A stretch of 64,000 nt of DNA from positions 124,001-188,000 of the forward strand of contig JBBPTG010000023.1 in the NCBI GenBank assembly GCA_038093975.1, written 5' to 3'. Below the pieces are notes generated by a model. That model was not told the origin of the DNA and searched no databases. It saw nothing but the letters and a program-made list of their open reading frames with translations. Source of the stretch: Chalciporus piperatus (Eukaryota; Basidiomycota; Agaricomycetes; Boletales; Boletaceae). This document shows positions 1 through 9,540 of the stretch, in pieces. The position numbers were made by a program, and so were the translations under genes. Positions within the stretch are counted from its first letter, which is position 1; the number at the start of each line of letters is the position of its first letter.

Positions 1-1
1 C

Positions 2-422
2 GTGCCAGCGTGGGTCGTCAGCGAGAGGGAAATGCGGGAGCGTCTCAAGAAGGAAATGGAGGCTCGTGAAATCAAGGAAAAGCTCGAAGTAAGTCCTCGG
101 GTTCATTTCACTACTGGGCGAATGAGACACTAATCATCCTCGTTTATAGCGCGAGAAGAGGAGGAAGGAGCTCCTCGAGAAGGAGAAAGAGAAGGCTGTG
201 TTGGAGAAGAAAGAAGCCGAGCTTTCCAAGCTCCGTCAGCAGCTCCAGGATCAGGAGAATAAGAACAAGTCCGACTCTGACAAGAAAGAGGACGAGTCTA
301 GTTCCCCTCCTGTCCCCAAGGATGAAGACAACAGCGAGAGTGAGGACAGTGACGAAGAGAACGTCCCTCCACCCTGCAGTCCTCCCGAACCTTGGATAAC
401 TGTCGTGGAAGGATCGAGCTGA
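2..422 (+). CDS. 3' part of a charged coiled-coil protein (partial, enters from the left edge)
   Basis: The frame is open from base 2. It reads 29 codons, then a canonical intron (GTAAGT at 89, TATAG ending at 149, CTAAT branch-like site), then 90 codons to a TGA at 420-422. The protein is a long Lys/Glu/Arg-rich helix (KELLEKEKEKAVLEKKEAE) predicted to form a coiled coil, followed by an acidic Ser/Pro-rich tail. I do not recognise a family, and the true start lies outside the window. The stop is unusual: the same frame stays open for another 101 codons (see next entry). Function unknown. Confidence 0.6.
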
Positions 423-728
423 CTAGCTTCAACCCCTGCCGCGGTTGAGACGGATATCCCCGATCCTCAAACTCCTGTTCTTGTCATAGAGCCGACCGCG
501 ACGATTCGTGAGGATGATCCTGACTCCACCGCGACGGATACCCAAGAACATACCCCCGCTGCTCAGGTCATGGTCGACTACCAGGTCCCAGTGGCAGCTT
601 CGAACACGCTTATACTCCGCCACGCAGGCGGGTTCGGTTTGGTGTATTATATGCTGCATTTCTATTTCTTCCATTTGTACACACTCTTCTTGCACTTCAA
701 CGTCGTCGGGCGACGCAAGCAGACCTAG
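423..728 (+). other. In-frame extension after a leaky-type stop (TGA CTAG)
   Basis: The stop of the preceding gene is TGA followed directly by CTAG. This is the context known from readthrough genes in animals and fungi (UGA CUA). The same frame stays open from 423 to a TAG at 726-728. The extension starts acidic and Pro/Thr-rich, like the end of the upstream protein. It ends in a very hydrophobic stretch (GLVYYMLHFYFFHLYTLFL) and a basic tail (GRRKQT), which would form a C-terminal membrane anchor. Alternatives are a recent nonsense mutation, a sequencing error, or removal of the TGA by a 48-nt in-frame intron at 402-449 (GTCGTG donor is weak, CTGAC branch-like site, TTGAG end). The sequence alone cannot decide. 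Confidence 0.35.
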
Positions 729-1165
729 TGGCCATCACACAGTCTGTTTTCGATCGTCCCTCGACAACTAACACCCAAACCCCCCACTTCCACCCCCCCC
801 TCATCCAGTTTTGTATGCTGACGTTGTATATATCCAGGGTTTTTTTTTCCGGTCAATGTATATTGAATTCTTTTCGAACAATTGCTGACCTTGTTGACTC
901 GCATCTAATCCCCTGCCGTGTCATTACCTCGTTATAGTCTGGTCAATTTAAACTCATTGGACCTTTTCTTTTGCCTGGTGAAGGAAAGACTCGCGTGTTT
1001 TTAGCCTCTTGACTGAGAACTTGCAAACAAACGAGAAGCGAAAACGTTTCCGGGATATGTGCATACAATGTCATACATGGTGTGAATACAAGAGTTCTCC
1101 CATCATACATCCTCAATACTTTGGTTCTAAGCTGCCTGGCGTGTCCCCGTAAATCCGAGATCCCT
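729..1165. other. Intergenic, convergent 3' ends
   Basis: This stretch lies between the coiled-coil gene and the oppositely oriented dioxygenase. It is T-rich near 840 and probably holds both 3' untranslated regions. I see no gene or repeat in it. Confidence 0.5.
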
Positions 1166-2701
1166 TCAGTATGCGCTGACCCCCGAGGGGAAATACTGCT
1201 TGAACAAGTCTGGATAGTGACGTTCGGCGACGTCGGGGTGACTCCTAATACGCAAAAAAAAAAAAAAAAGGCAAGATCGATGAGCACACACGCGCAAATG
1301 CATCCAAATTCTGATTCAGAATCGTGCACTCACTTGACACGTCCGATCAGGTTGACTTTGCCAGAAGGCTCGCGATCGAATTCGCCAAAGTTGACGGCTG
1401 AAGAAGGGGGAGGGGGGGAGTGAGTGAGTGAGTGGCACAGAAAGGGACTCGGAGGAGATGAAACAATGAACGCGTACAGTCTGTCGCTGAGAGATCTCCC
1501 CTCTGTTCCTTGAATTTCAGGATCTCTGGGGGGACTGAAACATAGGTTAGCACTCCACACACACACACACACAGGAAAAGAGTGGACGCACAGTCGAGGA
1601 CTTGGTCTGCGAGAAGCGCGTTGAGGCTGATGTTCTGGAAGAAGGGAACGGAGTAGCGGGGGGTTGAGCCGACTGGGGGAGAGAGGACGCGGTGGGATGT
1701 TGCGCGTGCGAGACCGCGGGTGACGAATTCGAGGGCTATTTCGTGACGGGGAGATGGGGTAAGGGGGTGTGAGCAGGGGGGATGATGGGGGGTAAGACTT
1801 ACCTTTTCCGATGTTGACGACAAAGGTGCCAGGGATGGGGGGTGCGTCGATCCATTCGCCGGAGAGGTTCTGGACTTGAAGACCGGGGTGGGGAGATGCT
1901 TGGAGGAGCTGGAGGGGGGTCAGTCGTCGATGAAGGAGCTGGAAGAGCGGGGCTTACGAATGTCAAGAAGCCTGCATCATAGTGTGGACCAACACCTTGA
2001 TCGGTCAGCGAGCCGTCGTTGGCTGGGTATTTGACCACCTGGATTCGCAGTTCAGTTCCAAGGTCTGGAAGATACGTTCGTCGTCGTCGTTACTTACCTT
2101 TCCTCGGTGCTGCATCAATTCATCGCTATCGTAAAACTTGTTGAGCGCTTCAGCGGAGAGACCGAACGCCTCAGCCAGCAGGCTAATGAACTGGTAGCTG
2201 AGTTGTTGTACATGGGAGAGGTATGTTTCCATCGTATTACGGAATCCTGGTATGAGGTCTTCGTCGGGCCACTGCACCACATCGATCATCCACCCACACA
2301 ATCTGTATATCATGACTACACACCTGACTCGGTCCCCAAAGCCTCAAATACTCCGGAGCTCCAGGTCTCCACTGGGTCTCATGGGGCGTCGCGAAATCAA
2401 ACTGTTCCCTAAAATCCGTCTTCCCTTTCGTGAACTCCGCGCCCAACTTGGAGTATCCCAAAAAATGGGGAGAGTTCGCCATGACGATCTTGTTTTTCGA
2501 CTCTTGCGGGAGATCGAAAAGACGGGGAATGGACCCGATGAGGCTGTCGACGACGTCCTGTGGTACGGTGTGATTCTTCAGGTAGAGAAATCCGACGTTG
2601 ACGAGGGCATGTCTGAGTTGGGCGATGAACTCGGGTTTTCGGGATGCGTCGGATACGAGGGCGAAGTCGAGGATGGGGATGCTGGAGAAGTTGGCAGCCA
2701 T
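1166..2701 (-). CDS. 2-oxoglutarate/Fe(II)-dependent dioxygenase, isopenicillin N synthase-like
   Basis: Exons joined on the minus strand give a protein beginning MAANFSSIPILDF. It has the DIOX_N-type N-terminal domain (IPILDF, VGFLYLKNH) and then the jelly-roll oxygenase core. The iron ligands are visible as an HxD (GPHYDAGFLTF, about residue 203) and a distal His (ATSHRVLSP). The 2-oxoglutarate RxS follows (TPRYSVPFF). It ends DVAERHYPDLFKQYFPSG. At least six short introns have good GT/AG ends; one contains a (CA)n run at 1557-1573 and the last has a 16-nt homopolymer at 1254-1269. I chose the ATG at 2699-2701 because it starts right before the conserved strand; an upstream in-frame ATG at 2773 adds only non-conserved residues. 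The family oxidises small molecules using 2-oxoglutarate and O2, probably in the cytosol. The substrate cannot be told from sequence. Confidence 0.85.
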
Positions 2702-3344
2702 GGTTGAGTGTCGTGTGAGAGGAGAGGATAGCTTTAGTAGATGTGAGTGCTCGGTCAGCTGCCATGATGCCATGCTCAGGAGGTATCACGCTATTCTCAG
2801 ACAATTGCCCCTTTGCCGGGATCTGCGGGTTAACTCTTGAGCGGCCTGCTCTGCATCCGCTCGCTACATGTGGTACCGTGTTCCTGCAAGACTGGCGAGT
2901 ACTGCCATGAGTACTCCTTCTCGCGAGTGACTGCAGTTGAAGTCTTGCAGTGAGAAAAAACTATTTTGAGAGATCTGTGGCCTCACTGTGGACTCTTGGC
3001 TTCAGAGGGCTGTGATGGTAACAACGCGTCCTGCAGGAATATAGTGATGGATCAATGAGAAATGGAAGATACTCGACCCTCGGTTAGAATTCTGCAGCAT
3101 TCTGAATCCCCAATAGCACAGGTAGTCGTTGCACTGGCGCCTTACGAATATGAGTATCGGATTGAGTAAGATGTATATCATGAGATAGATTTCTCCGAGT
3201 TCAACTGAAGATCCTCGTCAAGGTTCCTTGAGGAGGTGAATTGCCGGTACGTAAGCTTGAAGAGGTAATTTGAAGTCAAGCGCAAGTTGTTTCCTAGAGA
3301 CTGGACTTGTCGCCAACTTGTTGCTGTATATTTTTGCACGCTTC
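2702..3344. other. Divergent promoter region, dioxygenase / SEC2-like
   Basis: About 640 bp separate two divergent genes. No open frame of coding quality or repeat is seen. Both promoters must lie here, but I recognise no specific regulatory motif. Confidence 0.5.
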
Positions 3345-4784
3345 ATGTTGTCCGGCGTATCATTTGGCTCGAGTACTAGACCTTCACAGCTGCGGTCTCC
3401 AGTCCCACTGGCAGTCTCTCCGAATTCACCCACGTCTGCCATCTTCGCCGGCCTCGATGACGAGCTACGGGACATTCGGCGAGTCCATTCCCAAGGCCAA
3501 GAAGAAGACCTCAAATTCGCCCTGGATCGTGTCCTCAACAAAGTAGAACAGCTTGTGAGCCTCGTCGATGTTCCTACACGATGTCATGCTTTCTAAATTG
3601 ATCTCCCGATCCATGTGTTTTCTAGTCCTCTCTCCTCAAGACAGCGTACAAGACACAGACGGAACTCGAGACGCAACTAAATCTTGCAAAGTCGAATCTT
3701 CAGCTAGTCATATCTAACAATGAGATGCTAGAAGAGGCTCTGAAGAGGGAAACACCGTCCAGTGCGAGGGATGTGGGATGGCGTCGATGGAGTGCTCGCG
3801 AAGTTCAGAACCATAACGCGGAAAGGACTTCTGAGGATCGGCATCGGAGCCTCGACTATGGAGCGCTGAACGAATCCGGGACACCCACTGTACCATCATG
3901 TGCCGCTGTGGTGCTCGTCAATGGTGCCAACCCACCACCAACTGCAACGATTCCGCCCTCAACGCCGATGGCCGGTCAAGAAAGTCGATTCTTCAAGTTC
4001 CGGTTCAGCAGTGGTGGGTCTGGTACCAATCTGTGCCTTCTGGACATCGCTCATTCGCGGAACAGGATCCAAAACTCCCATTGCCTCCCCTCACCCCACA
4101 CATCTTACATCTCCTTCTCTTTCAGCCTTGGTGCCGAATGCACGAGAGAAAGAGATGGAGGATCTACAGGAACAACTCGAGCGTGAGCGACAAGCCCATA
4201 AGACGGCTGAAGCCGCAAAGGCTGCCCTGGAGGCAGAGCTTGAGTCGCTGTCGCAAGCCCTATTCGAAGAGGTGCGTTTTTACTTTTCTAACAAGCAGCA
4301 GCGTCTGAATATCTTTCAGGCGAATAAGATGGTCGCTACTGAACGGATGAAAAGAGCAGAGGCCGAGGACGAGCTGGAGGAGGTGCGACACGAGAAAGAT
4401 GCACTGAGGGAAGCACTCCGACTCATTGAAGGGGAGAACGGACGATTACGCAGCGCGGGTGCCTCCTCGGGACGTACCACGCCTCAACTGACCCCGGTTC
4501 CTCCGTCGCGATCGATGCCATCTCTTCAGCCATCGGAGAATGCTCTCAACGGCAAGATCACATCACCATCCAATGCCTTCGACCACCTCGCCGGCTTCGT
4601 TCTAGAACCAGCACCTACGCGGTCGTCAGTTGTACTGCACCGAAAAGCCATCTCCATCTCCAGGGAGACATCAAAGGCCAATGAAGCACCCGCTATTTCC
4701 TCGACCGAATCAGTGGCGGCTGCTCCATCTTCTGTTCCGTTGATGCCTGACGAGCCATCGCCATGGGCAGATGCCTCATCGTAG
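3345..4784 (+). CDS. SEC2: Sec2-type Rab guanine nucleotide exchange factor
   Basis: Four exons (introns 3555-3625, 4023-4065, 4272-4319) give an in-frame protein of 425 aa. Residues about 230-300 form the Sec2p GEF coiled coil: LQEQLERERQAHKTAEAA leads to ALFEEANKMVATERMKRAEAE. ALFEEANKMV is the hallmark shared by yeast Sec2 and animal Rabin8; the third intron falls exactly inside it and its removal restores the motif. The N-terminal part has another short helix (DLKFALDRVLNKVEQL), and the C-terminus is Ser/Pro-rich. The family activates the exocytic Rab Sec4/Rab8 on secretory vesicles and is recruited by Ypt31/32. The start is taken at the ATG in MLSGVSFGSS; a more 5' in-frame ATG at 3270 adds an implausible hydrophobic stretch. 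Further upstream exons cannot be excluded. Confidence 0.85.
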
Positions 4785-5022
4785 TAGTCGCCGATTCTTG
4801 GTTCTCTCACTGCAAGTTATCTCTGAAACCGATATACATGCACAGCAACACTTGACGATCAGTACGACAGTGATGTATACTAGGAACACCGTAGATATAA
4901 GATGCTAAGCTACTTTCATTGCTTGATACCATGATCTGTGCAGAGGAGGGCTGTTTGGTAGCGACGTCTCCGAGACCCGGACATGTAGTTGCGGACGTAA
5001 CTCGTTCTTGGTACAAGTCCCT

Positions 5023-8000
5023 ATGTCAGCTGCTCGGCCAACTACTCAGCGCCGTCCTGCTGCCCCTCCTACTCCAATACTGCAACCAAAACCTCAAATT
5101 AGCCTTGAAGGATGGGAAGCGAGAGCGCCTTTGAGCGACCTGGCTCTCAAGAGTGTCGCGGCTATCAAGGCGGCTAGCGAGAAGGCACCTCTTCCATTGA
5201 AAGTGAGTGTTCGTCCGCTCATGACAGCATGTCTCAACTTCAAATAGGCCACCGTCGACGACGATGCGTCACACCCGCCCACTCCAAGTCTGCGCGCGAC
5301 GACCAAACTAGGATCAGGCTCACGACCATCCACTCCCGTTATTGCACTCACGCGTTCTCTCCCCTCTCATGCTCTGGATCCCAAGGTGCCTATACAGACG
5401 CCCCAACAGTTCTATGACTGGTTCGCACAGGTCGATCGTTCGGTCGCACATAGCCAGGAGGCCCACTTCAGAGCACATGTGGCTATGGTCGCTGAACATC
5501 TCGAAACTGCGGATATGTTGTTGGAAAGACTTGATGAGGTGGAGAGGGAGGTGGATAGCATGCTTGAGGCTTGGAAGGGCGTCGAGGAGAGTGGGAGGAG
5601 CTTGAAGGATGCTTGTGAGCGGTTGCTCGAGGAAAGGGTCAGTGGTGACTGCGCGGTATCCGTGTATTGTTCGCTGATGCGCCCTCTTACTCGTTCAAGG
5701 ACAAGTTACTGGACCTCACAGATGAGATCGGCACGAGATTGGAGTATTTCCAGGAACTTGAACACGCGACTCGGATGCTCAATCATCCTGGAGAATCGCT
5801 TGTCCTCCAAACCGATTTCTTGTATATGGTCGAGCGTGTCGATATTTGTATCGAATACCTCAAGGATCATGTGCGCCCTTAATAACTGACCGTTATATTA
5901 ACCTATCATCACTCAGACGGCTCTATCTAGCGACATTTTAAAGAAGCTGAAATCTATCTGCTTCGCTTCCAGCAGTGCATGACGCGCGCCATGACCCTCA
6001 TCAAGATGTTCTTCGTCGGCTCTCTTAGAGCTCTCACTGCAGACGTATCGAAGCGTTTGTCCGAGAAGGTAGAGCCAACGTGTGTTTCATTTTAGACGAC
6101 ACCCTGGCTAATCTCGAGCACAGGATGTATCTGCTACGGCACAGACGCACCTTCTGTATACCAGGTTTCGCAGTGTCACACCTCAGTTGGCACCTCTCCT
6201 CAGCGAGCTCGAACGGCGCGCAGCCGCACATCCCGAAGAGCTCTCCGCCCTCTTGTCCGAATGCCACACAGCCTACTTTAGTGCACGCAAGAGCCTCTTG
6301 GTCGGGCGTTTGATGGAAGAAATACGAGGACTTGACCCGACGCATACCGAGTTAGTTGAACTGGTGAGGCTCCCATTTCCAGAGCAAAGACGTCTCTGTG
6401 AACCGCTCTCCATTACAAACTACAGACGAATGCTGGATGCAGTTATTTGAAACAGCTTTGCACCGAAGAATTCGATCTCTTCCGCGAGTTTTTCGATTCT
6501 GGCGAGGATCAACTATAGTGAGTGAGAATCGCCCCATGTACCCCACCAATCTCGTATTCAAGGACGACCGCGTTCGCAGCCCATACCTAGAAACATTGTG
6601 CGACTATTTGTACGACGATCTTCGCCCTCGGATTCTTCACGAAACTCGCCTTACGACGTTGTGTGAAGTCTGCACTGTCCTACAAGCCTTGATGGTACTC
6701 GACGTTGTGGACCTCCCTGACGAGCCCCCTGACGAACTCAACCTTGATCTCGACCATCCAAAGCCAAGAGGCCTTGGAAAACTCCACATCAGCCACCTGT
6801 TACAGATGGTCCTCCAAGATGCTCAGACACGATTGTTCTTCAAGGCCCAGAGTTTGATTCAAGCTGATATCCGGTACTATGTTCCAAAGCCAGAAGATTT
6901 GGCATACCCTGACAAGCTCGTAGGTTGGTTATTGTGTTCTCCTCGATGTACTGTGGATCAACAGGGTGCTTATGACATTTCGAACCATGCAGCCGTACGA
7001 AAACCTGCTTCTCAGTTCGACATCAGGGAGAAGGAAAGCGTCAGTCGGTTGTTCCAGCTTTCCTCGTTGGACAAGGAAGAGACGTGGTATCCAACGTTGC
7101 AAAAGACAGTTTGGGTGCTCTCTCAGTTGCACGACTTTGTAAAGGTGAGATTCGAGTCTGTCTCCCCCCATTTCCAGTTGCTTGATTTGAACTTCCAGCC
7201 TGCCATATTCGAAGATATTGCTCAAGAAGCTGTCAGCCTATGTCGACAGTCGCTCGTCTCATCGAGCACCATCATAGGGCAACGCAACGCGCCTACCAGC
7301 ACCCTCGATGGTGAACTGTTCCTCGTCCGACATCTTTTGATCCTAAAGGAAGTCACCAACAATCTGGACTTGTCTCGGAGAGATACACAACCACAAGCAG
7401 ACACGAGCGGGGTGACAGGTAATTTCCCCTGCACAACCCCGGTCCCACTGACGCTCATGTACCATGTACCCAGACACATTGGCTTCGATTTTCAACAGAA
7501 CAACAGCATTGCTTCCAGATGCGCTCTTCGCATCGCTTGGTATGCCACGAGGGTATGAAAGCATGACGGATGCTCGACATGTAAGTACACACCCCCGACG
7601 CGATCTGAATCGTTTTCATGACAAGCGTTCTTCTCACATCTCGTAGGAAATCGACCAAGACCTCAAACGGGCCTGCCAGAACCTCATCTCGCTCTGTACA
7701 AAGGGTCCTTGTGACCCCCTTCAAGAATGGATAGACCACGTGAAGGCATTCAACGCCTCCCGGACTGCCACCTCTTCGACGAATGCACCAACTCCAGTTC
7801 CACTGCTCACCGAGCAAAGCTGGGCGACTCAATCTGCTGCGGAAGAGCTGCACGCTAAATTTGTCGAATCGTGCGAGCGTGATCTCAGGGCAGCCGTGAC
7901 GAAGCTCCGGTTGTACCTAGAGGACGACCGGACGGTGTCCGTGTTGGTGACACACGTGAAGGAGTCGGTCGCGGATGGGTATGTGGGGTATAGGGAGCTC

Positions 8001-8090
8001 GTGTGGAATATGTATGCTGGAGCTCTGAAGGGGGTGGTGTTCTCGCAAGAGGACTTGAAGGAGAAGTTGAGCGTTATATGTGATGAGTGA
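5023..8090 (+). CDS. COG3: Conserved oligomeric Golgi complex subunit 3 (Sec34 family)
   Basis: This multi-exon gene starts at MSAARPTTQRRPAAPP and ends LKEKLSVICDE. The Sec34-like core is recognisable: helices around TPQQFYDWFAQVDRSV and LVLQTDFLYMVERVD, then EAEIYLLRFQQCMTRAM, then LLSECHTAYFSARKSLL, LCDYLYDDLRPRILHETRL and DIRYYVPKPEDLAYPDKL. The last two blocks line up with human COG3 (SLYDVFRPLIIH..., ITGYKPAPGDLAYPDKL). The order and spacing match the family. COG is a tether for retrograde vesicles within the Golgi, and COG3 is an essential lobe A subunit on the cytosolic face. About ten short introns are needed to join the frames; I verified most GT/AG ends, including one at about 5873-5933 whose acceptor is TATCTAG. 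It lies 238 bp downstream of SEC2 in the same orientation. Confidence 0.88.
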
Positions 8091-8408
8091 AAAAGTGTTT
8101 TGTGTTCTATGATATTCAGGTTGATCGTAATACATCGAGGTAGAACCGACATCGTGGATATCGCGCTCTCCCTTGTCCCTCGAACATCACCGAGCTCCTG
8201 TCATATGTTCCCATTCAGATGGGAACATCTTGAGCCAGTCCGAGCAACGTGGTCGAAGCGTGGCCTTGCTGATGATATTCATGAGGTTCGGTGCCTCACT
8301 CCCGTGGGCTGGATTGACGTTGTTAAAAGGTCAGCGAACGCAAAAGATGTTTGTAAATCGAACCTCCAACGAAGTAACAAGCTACATCGCCGCGGATCAC
8401 CAGTGATG
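8091..8408. other. Convergent 3' region, COG3 / ELP6
   Basis: About 320 bp lie between two converging stop codons. Nothing coding or repetitive is seen. It presumably contains both polyadenylation regions. Confidence 0.5.
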
Positions 8409-9321
8409 CTATAGCACTCCTTCGCTAGTGCCTTTGTTAAAGAATATAGCACCACCATCCGTGAGTCGATATTGCAGTGCAGTGGTACGAGCGATCAGCC
8501 GTTGTGAAGGTTCGCTTTCCATGGGGCCCAGGTGCAGACTCAGCTGCAAAGGGGTCGTTGGACTTTTGTAGATTGGAGTGAGAAGGCGTACAACTTACCT
8601 CGCCACTGACAGCACCACTACGCCCGCTTGATAGAGGTCTCACCTCTACATGATACGAACACAGTTGCAAGAGATGCCGGAAAAGAGTGTCCGGTTCTGA
8701 TCGGTCGAGAACATGATGCCGTATCACGAGTGTCGTAGCGGTCTACCAGGCCCGCGTCATGTTCTGCAAGCAGTGGGTGGTATCGAATGATTTCATACCT
8801 TGAGGCAGAAAGCCCGCAGAGCGCGACAGATGCGTGATAGCTCCAGGGCAGAGAATCCAAGCCACTCAAGAGTGGCAATATCGTCTAGGATCACGATACT
8901 TCTTCCGTCGCCATCGTGTCCATTGACCAGTTCCTTTGTGACGAGATCGAAGACACGCTTCAAACGCGAGTCTCTAGAACTTGCGTGTTGGACGTCCGAA
9001 TCCGAGTCCTCCAGGTGCGCGTACAGATCAATGAACTTGAACTTTCCGTTTTGCGAGATGTTCAAGTTCTTGAGAGGGGGTTTCTCAGTGTTTTGAACAA
9101 GACGGACACGACTTTTCTGTACGCACTGACTTGGAAGCTACTGATCTTATTCGTTCCATGTCCTCTGAGACGGAGAGCAGGAGACAGCGGGACTGTTTTG
9201 ACTCCTTCAAGTGGAGATTCAGAAACCGATGGATCAGGAAATCTGCAGGAGCGTGCAGCTCGTCTGTGATTAGTATAAGTCCTGCATGTGAGACAAGCTC
9301 AGGAGGTGGAAACGACTGCAT
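8409..9321 (-). CDS. ELP6: Elongator complex protein 6
   Basis: Spliced minus-strand exons begin MQSFPPPELVSHAGLILITD. They contain the RecA-like fold of Elp6: ILITDELHAPADFLIHRFL, SRCLLLSVSEDMERI, FKFIDLYAHLED, and RSIVILDDIATLEWLG. The C-terminal block EVRPLSSGRSGAVSGE and the end ALQYRLTDGGAIFFNKG are characteristic. Splicing an intron that begins GTAAGTTG right after VSGE brings the last exon into frame and ends at a TAG at 8409. Elp6 has no P-loop (none seen here) and forms the Elp4-5-6 hexamer, which supports tRNA wobble-uridine modification by Elongator. A longer N-terminus in the same frame (to 9489) is possible but looks non-conserved. The gene is head-to-head with TRS65 across about 220 bp. 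Confidence 0.85.
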
Positions 9322-9540
9322 GACTGTCCGAGTCCAAGTTGCGAAACCTAATCGCAGTTTGTTTACCAAATCGGTCTTCATAGACCTTGGACAACAAGCA
9401 CTACCCTTGAACGTTGAACTGGGACCAAGATCCATCTCAACAACGTCGGTTTGTCTGTCACAGTAGAGCTGTACACATGTTGATCGCAAGAAACCATTCA
9501 GCGTTTGCTTGCCCTCGTCTGACCGCAGTGGGACCGCGCA

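Noticed and set aside
1254..1269. Run of 16 A residues
   Set aside because: It falls inside the last intron of the dioxygenase, where it acts as the pyrimidine tract on the coding strand. It is not a retroposon tail; no duplication or element edge is nearby.
1557..1573. (CA)n microsatellite
   Set aside because: A short simple repeat inside an intron with no further structure.
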